A DNA stretch of 9,149 nucleotides. Origin: SUG1106 sp964651095 (GTDB lineage Bacteria > Bacillota > Clostridia > Peptostreptococcales > Anaerovoracaceae). Under the pieces are notes generated by a model. It made no database searches and was not told where the DNA came from. It saw only the letters and a list, made by a program, of their open reading frames with translations. Position 1 is the first letter of the stretch. Each line of letters begins with the position of its first letter. A program made the position numbers and the translations under genes. Below, piece by piece: positions 7,272 through 9,149 of the stretch. The stretch spans positions 1-9,149 of the forward strand of contig CAZYWO010000080.1 of the NCBI GenBank assembly GCA_964651095.1, given 5' to 3'.

Positions 7272-8207
7272 TTATTCGTGTTCTTCAATATATTTTCCAG
7301 CCTGAACTGCGGCAATAGCACCGTCAGCAGCAGCTGTAACAACCTGTCTTAAGCTCTTCTTGCGAATGTCGCCTGCGGCAAATACACCCGGAATATTTGT
7401 CTTCATATCATCATCAGTTAAAATATACTTTCCATCCATTTCAACTTTTCCCTCGAAAAGTTCTGAATTTGGTCTAAATCCGATGAATACGAAAATACCG
7501 AATGTTCCGTCTTCTTCATCAGCAGTGATTTCAGTTAACTCTCCAGTCTTAACATTTTTAACGACCATGGATTCAACGATTCCATCGCCCTTTATTTCCT
7601 CTACAACTGTATCCCACATGAAGTCCATCTTAGGGTTAGCAAATGCTTTTTCCTGAATTGACTTAGCTGCTCTAAGTTCATCTCTTCTGTGAATAAGTGT
7701 AACTTTTCTTGCAAACTTAGTAAGATACATAGCTTCTTCTACTGCGGAATCTCCGCCGCCTACTACATATACTTCAAAGTCTTCAAAGAAAGCGGCGTCG
7801 CAAGTTGCACAGTAGGATACGCCCTTACCTGACAATTCCTTTTCACCAGGGCATCCGATTGGAACCGGATTAGCTCCGGCAGCGATTATTACAGCTTTAG
7901 CGCTGTATTCTTCGTGAAGGCACTTGATAACCTTTTCTTCGCCTTCTAATGATACTTCTGTTACAGTATCAAATACATGGTCAACTCCAAACTTCTGAGT
8001 CTGAGCTACCATACGATCTATTAATGACGGGCCGGTTTCTTCGTCTAAGCAGCCCGGATAGTTTTCAATTTCACTAGTTATAACGATTTGACCACCGTTT
8101 TTTTGTTTTTCGATAAGTAAAGTATTAAGTCTTGCTCTTCCAGCATACAGACCAGCGGCTAAGCCGGCAGGACCTGCTCCTATAATAATTAAATCATATT
8201 TTTTCAT
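7272..8207 (-). CDS. trxB: Thioredoxin reductase (NADPH-type, FAD flavoprotein)
   Basis: A 311-residue low-molecular-weight thioredoxin reductase that reduces TrxA, which in turn reduces the selenoprotein GrdA. Domains in order: N-terminal FAD site GAGPAGLAAGLYAGRA (10-25); the redox-active pair C133-A-T-C136 in YCATCDAAFF; the NADPH-binding GGGDSAVEEA (150-159); HRRDELRA (173-180), matching the HRRxxxR motif for the 2'-phosphate of NADPH; and the C-terminal FAD motif GVFAAGDIR (274-282). The presence of HRRxxxR argues for NADPH rather than ferredoxin as donor. I chose the ATG at 8207 because the AAAGGAGA site (8217-8224) is 10 bases away; the ATG at 8216 directly abuts it. Downstream of grdA by 74 bases that contain a strong hairpin; trxA follows after 28 bases. 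Its location inside the operon indicates dedication to glycine reductase, although it may also serve general thiol homeostasis. Confidence 0.95.
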   Translation of the reverse strand: MKKYDLIIIGAGPAGLAAGLYAGRARLNTLLIEKQKNGGQIVITSEIENYPGCLDEETGPSLIDRMVAQTQKFGVDHVFDTVTEVSLEGEEKVIKCLHEEYSAKAVIIAAGANPVPIGCPGEKELSGKGVSYCATCDAAFFEDFEVYVVGGGDSAVEEAMYLTKFARKVTLIHRRDELRAAKSIQEKAFANPKMDFMWDTVVEEIKGDGIVESMVVKNVKTGELTEITADEEDGTFGIFVFIGFRPNSELFEGKVEMDGKYILTDDDMKTNIPGVFAAGDIRKKSLRQVVTAAADGAIAAVQAGKYIEEHE

Positions 8208-8216
8208 TGGAATCAT

Positions 8217-8224
8217 TCTCCTTT
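8217..8224 (-). promoter_or_regulatory. Shine-Dalgarno deciding the trxB start
   Basis: AAAGGAGA on the minus strand touches the ATG at 8216 but is 10 bases from the ATG at 8207, which favours the shorter protein beginning MKKYDLIIIG. Confidence 0.7.
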
Positions 8225-8246
8225 AGATCGAGTATGTTTTACTAAT

Positions 8247-8274
8247 GGAAAAGGCGGGGGCTTCCGCCTTTTCC
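8247..8274. terminator. Strong intercistronic hairpin between grdA and trxB (attenuator or 3' stabiliser)
   Basis: Perfect 11-bp inverted repeat GGAAAAGGCGG/CCGCCTTTTCC with a 6-base loop, starting 7 bases after the grdA stop. In the direction of transcription it is followed by ATTAGTAAAAC rather than a T-run, so it should be at most a leaky terminator. It is well placed to protect the 3' end of a grdA message and to let only part of the transcripts reach trxB. The choice between these roles is inference. Confidence 0.7.
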
Positions 8275-8281
8275 TTCGCGA

Positions 8282-8743
8282 TTATAATTGTTCTCTGATA
8301 GCGTTCATTTCATTGCATATATCGTCCACATCGAGAACCATTTCCATCATGCTGATTTGCTCATCATAAACGGCTTCATCAATTTCTTCCTTAACTTCCG
8401 GCTCGCAGATGTGGTATACTGAGAGTCCCAACGAGACTCCTGCTAAAGGACCTGCAAAAGTAGGGTCGCCAAGAGTTACTGTCTCCGCAGCAAGACCTGC
8501 TGCTTCGCCTTCTGCTGCACCCAGCAGAACAACTACATTGTCAGCTCCATACTGTTCAGTAAACTCTTTAACTCTTCTCTGATTTTCAAGGTCCATAGCT
8601 CCGGCAGCTGTTCAGACAAAGCACTCAGTAGAAGAAAAGATTACTTCTGCTCCAGCCGATTCAGCACACTCTGCAATAGCCTGTCCCGGAATACCATCTC
8701 TGTCTCCGATGATGATAGCCTTTTTATCTTTCAGAATTGCCAT
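8282..8743 (-). CDS. grdA: Glycine reductase complex selenoprotein A (UGA-encoded selenocysteine)
   Basis: A 153-residue acidic selenoprotein, the shared carrier of glycine/sarcosine/betaine reductases. Its selenocysteine takes the carboxymethyl group from a protein B, hands it to protein C, and the resulting mixed selenide-sulfide with C41 is reduced by thioredoxin. The reading frame carries an in-frame TGA (8612-8614) at codon 44 in the context STECFV-U-TAAGAMDLENQ, the hallmark GrdA sequence with the C-x-x-U pair. Before it stand KKAIIIGDRDGIPG (7-20); after it GDPTFAGPLAGVSLGL and YDEQISMMEMVLDVD, all typical. Length matches the family (about 155-158). The start at 8743 is chosen for AAAGGAGA (8751-8758) at 7 bases; a frame extended upstream to 8815 runs through the promoter. 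First gene of the operon; selABCD must be elsewhere. Automatic callers would split it into two ORFs ending or starting at the UGA. Confidence 0.96.
8578..8616 (-). promoter_or_regulatory. Candidate bacterial SECIS element at the grdA UGA codon
   Basis: In the mRNA, UCUGA (8616-8612), which contains the selenocysteine UGA, can pair with UCAGA (8582-8578). The enclosed segment holds a small AGCU-GCCGG-AGCU hairpin (8609-8597). A UGA at the foot of a stem-loop within the coding region is how bacterial SECIS elements are arranged. The structure was drawn by eye, without folding energies, so boundaries and pairings are uncertain, although an element in this region is expected. Confidence 0.35.
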
Positions 8744-8786
8744 TGAACCGTCTCCTTTCTCTAAAAATTTTAGAAATTTTGTGCAT
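8724..8786 (-). CDS. Possible 20-codon leader ORF overlapping the grdA start
   Basis: A short frame with its own strong Shine-Dalgarno: GAGGTGAT (about 8793-8800) matches the 16S rRNA 3' tail and lies 6 bases before the ATG at 8786. The peptide begins MHKISKIF, has a basic RERRR run (9-13), and stops with TAA inside grdA, overlapping it out of frame by about 20 bases. Codons AGG-AGA-CGG of the arginine run are at the same time the Shine-Dalgarno of grdA, so translation of the leader would cover and uncover that site. It could couple translation to grdA, modulate it, or merely be an accidental ATG behind a standby ribosome site. No homology is recognised. Confidence 0.3.
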   Translation of the reverse strand: MHKISKIFRERRRFNGNSER

Positions 8787-8803
8787 TTAACAATCACCTC
8801 TTT

Positions 8804-8832
8804 ATTATATTGCAATTCTTATGCCATATCAA
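8804..8832 (-). promoter_or_regulatory. Sigma-A promoter of the grd operon
   Basis: Minus-strand TTGATA (8827-8832) and consensus TATAAT (8804-8809) are separated by exactly 17 bases. The predicted start near 8797 gives a leader of about 54 bases before the grdA ATG. The spacer coincides with a sigma-54-like element. Confidence 0.7.
8811..8826 (-). promoter_or_regulatory. Sigma-54 (-24/-12) promoter element of the grd operon
   Basis: Minus-strand TGGCAT-N5-TTGCA matches the RpoN consensus TGGCAC-N5-TTGCA at all specified positions but one, with GG and GC at the right spacing. The predicted start near 8800 almost coincides with that of the sigma-A promoter. Sigma-54 control by enhancer-binding proteins is known for other Stickland reductase genes, such as proline reductase with PrdR. 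Confidence 0.6.
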
Positions 8833-8867
8833 CAATTATTATTAAATTTTTTAATATTAATTATTAC

Positions 8868-8881
8868 ATTGAAATTTCAAT
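8868..8881. repeat. Perfect 14-bp palindrome upstream of the grd promoter
   Basis: ATTGAAATTTCAAT is fully self-complementary and is centred about 75 bases upstream of the predicted grdA transcription start. It may be a regulator site. AT-rich sequence makes chance palindromes of this size possible. Confidence 0.35.
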
Positions 8882-8946
8882 ACCTAAATTTGTTATACTT
8901 CTATTTTATCATAATTTTTATGGTATTTGGGAATAAAAAACGCTAA

Positions 8947-8978
8947 TTTTTTGTCGAATTTCACGCAGATTTTTTGTC
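8947..8978. repeat. Direct repeat TTTTTTGTC, period 23
   Basis: Two identical 9-base copies (8947-8955 and 8970-8978), or GACAAAAAA read towards grdA, spaced about two helical turns apart and 147-178 bases upstream of the predicted start, a usual distance for an activator of sigma-54 promoters. The low complexity of the repeat weakens the case. Confidence 0.3.
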
Positions 8979-9002
8979 TGTTGTTTTTATTTTAAAGTGT
9001 AA

Positions 9003-9047
9003 ATATTGGTAACTATAATGTTGTCAAAAAATATTATATACCAATAT
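9003..9047. repeat. Long imperfect inverted repeat upstream of grdA
   Basis: ATATTGGTA-TATAAT (9003-9019, with a 2-base AC insertion) is matched by its 15-base complement ATTATATACCAATAT (9033-9047) around a 13-base loop containing a minus-strand TTGACA. It could be an operator overlapping a second promoter, or a transcribed hairpin; no good -10 box follows the TTGACA at normal spacing. Confidence 0.45.
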
Positions 9048-9055
9048 GTGCTAAC

Positions 9056-9087
9056 AAAAAAGCGTAAAATTGTTGACAAATTTCGCT
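9056..9087 (-). terminator. Possible weak intrinsic terminator of a gene right of the window
   Basis: On the minus strand AGCG-AAATT and AATT-TTA-CGCT can pair (with a bulge) around TGTCAAC, followed by a run of T (9060-9056). The stem is short and AU-rich. If real, it ends a leftward transcript entering from beyond 9149 and insulates the grd operon. Confidence 0.35.
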
Positions 9088-9092
9088 CTTTT

Positions 9093-9117
9093 TATGTAAA
9101 TGCCGGTATTTTACATA
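9093..9117. promoter_or_regulatory. Operator-like palindrome near the right edge
   Basis: TATGTAAA (9093-9100) and TTTACATA (9110-9117) form perfect 8-bp arms around nine bases with CCGG at the centre. A plus-strand TTGACA (9073-9078) lies 14 bases upstream, so the palindrome would overlap the -10 region of a rightward promoter (the -10 box itself, TGTAAA, is poor). It may regulate a gene beyond the window. Confidence 0.4.
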
Positions 9118-9149
9118 TTATGGAATCAGAATTAGAGCATTTGCTGTGA

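Larger units (their letters stand above)
8827..9149. other. Gene-free AT-rich regulatory region upstream of grdA
   Basis: More than 300 bases with no convincing coding region on either strand. It is very AT-rich, with A/T runs, the palindromes and direct repeats listed separately, and the -35 part of the grd promoter at its left end. No tRNA, riboswitch or transposon end was recognised. A very short frame (9120-9149) has no ribosome binding site. Confidence 0.7.

Noticed and set aside
8744..8803. Glycine riboswitch in the grdA leader
   Set aside because: The predicted leader is only about 55 bases and shows none of the conserved glycine aptamer sequences; too short for a riboswitch.
8744..8815. 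Upstream extension of grdA to a TTG start at 8815
   Set aside because: The extension runs through the -10 region of the promoter and encodes nothing GrdA-like; the ATG at 8743 has a good Shine-Dalgarno and gives the usual N-terminus.
8709..8936. Plus-strand ORF of 75 codons over the grdA start and promoter
   Set aside because: Antisense to grdA and to its promoter, and AT-rich, Ile/Phe-dominated composition as expected from non-coding DNA.
9120..9149. Nine-codon frame ending in TGA exactly at the window end, possibly another selenocysteine codon
   Set aside because: No ribosome binding site and too little sequence; nothing supports recoding there.
1..9149. CRISPR array, tRNA/rRNA genes, insertion sequence or phage signatures
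   Set aside because: No regularly spaced repeats, no tRNA-like cloverleaf noticed, no transposase or integrase frame and no terminal inverted repeats seen.

Overview
The window looks like a chromosomal stretch of a low-GC, strictly anaerobic, amino-acid-fermenting Bacillota (Clostridia). The basis is the selenium-dependent glycine reductase system, the AT-rich intergenic DNA and the strong AGGAGG-type ribosome binding sites. I cannot name the species.

Left part (1-2128, + strand): an intergenic region carries a good sigma-A promoter firing left into a gene that begins at the window edge. It is followed by a two-gene + strand unit: a nucleoside phosphorylase (165-953) and a radical SAM protein (983-2128). 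A perfect 14-bp hairpin with T-tracts on both sides (2155-2188) separates this unit from the convergent genes that follow.

Middle (2234-4186, - strand): a two-gene operon holds a NifU/IscU-like Fe-S scaffold-type protein (3244-3936) and, 11 bases downstream, a GGGtGRT-family protein of unknown function (2234-3232). It has its own extended -10 promoter (4022-4049). A bidirectional terminator (4152-4186) insulates it from the glycine reductase operon.

Right part (4216-8743, - strand): a compact operon reads grdA-trxB-trxA-grdC-grdD. GrdA is the selenoprotein; its gene is interrupted in frame by UGA at 8612-8614 in the diagnostic context CFV-U-TAAGAMDLENQ, so the two ORF halves are one gene of 153 residues. 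TrxB and TrxA (active site GCVPC instead of WCGPC) supply the electrons that re-reduce GrdA. GrdC and GrdD (protein C) turn the carboxymethyl group carried on the GrdA selenocysteine into acetyl phosphate, which acetate kinase would use to make ATP. The substrate-specific protein B genes (grdB/grdE or the sarcosine/betaine versions) and grdX are not in the window, so this is a substrate-neutral core module.

Upstream of grdA lie about 400 bases without a convincing protein-coding gene, but rich in signals. A sigma-A promoter (TTGATA-17-TATAAT) has a near-perfect sigma-54 element (TGGCAT-N5-TTGCA) lying entirely inside its spacer. Several palindromes and a direct repeat lie further upstream, and a 20-codon leader ORF with its own Shine-Dalgarno overlaps the grdA start. 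A strong hairpin between grdA and trxB probably sets the GrdA excess over the downstream genes. The most interesting points are the superimposed sigma-A/sigma-54 promoter, the leader ORF, the core-only grd layout, and the uncharacterised Fe-S-scaffold/GGGtGRT pair next to it.
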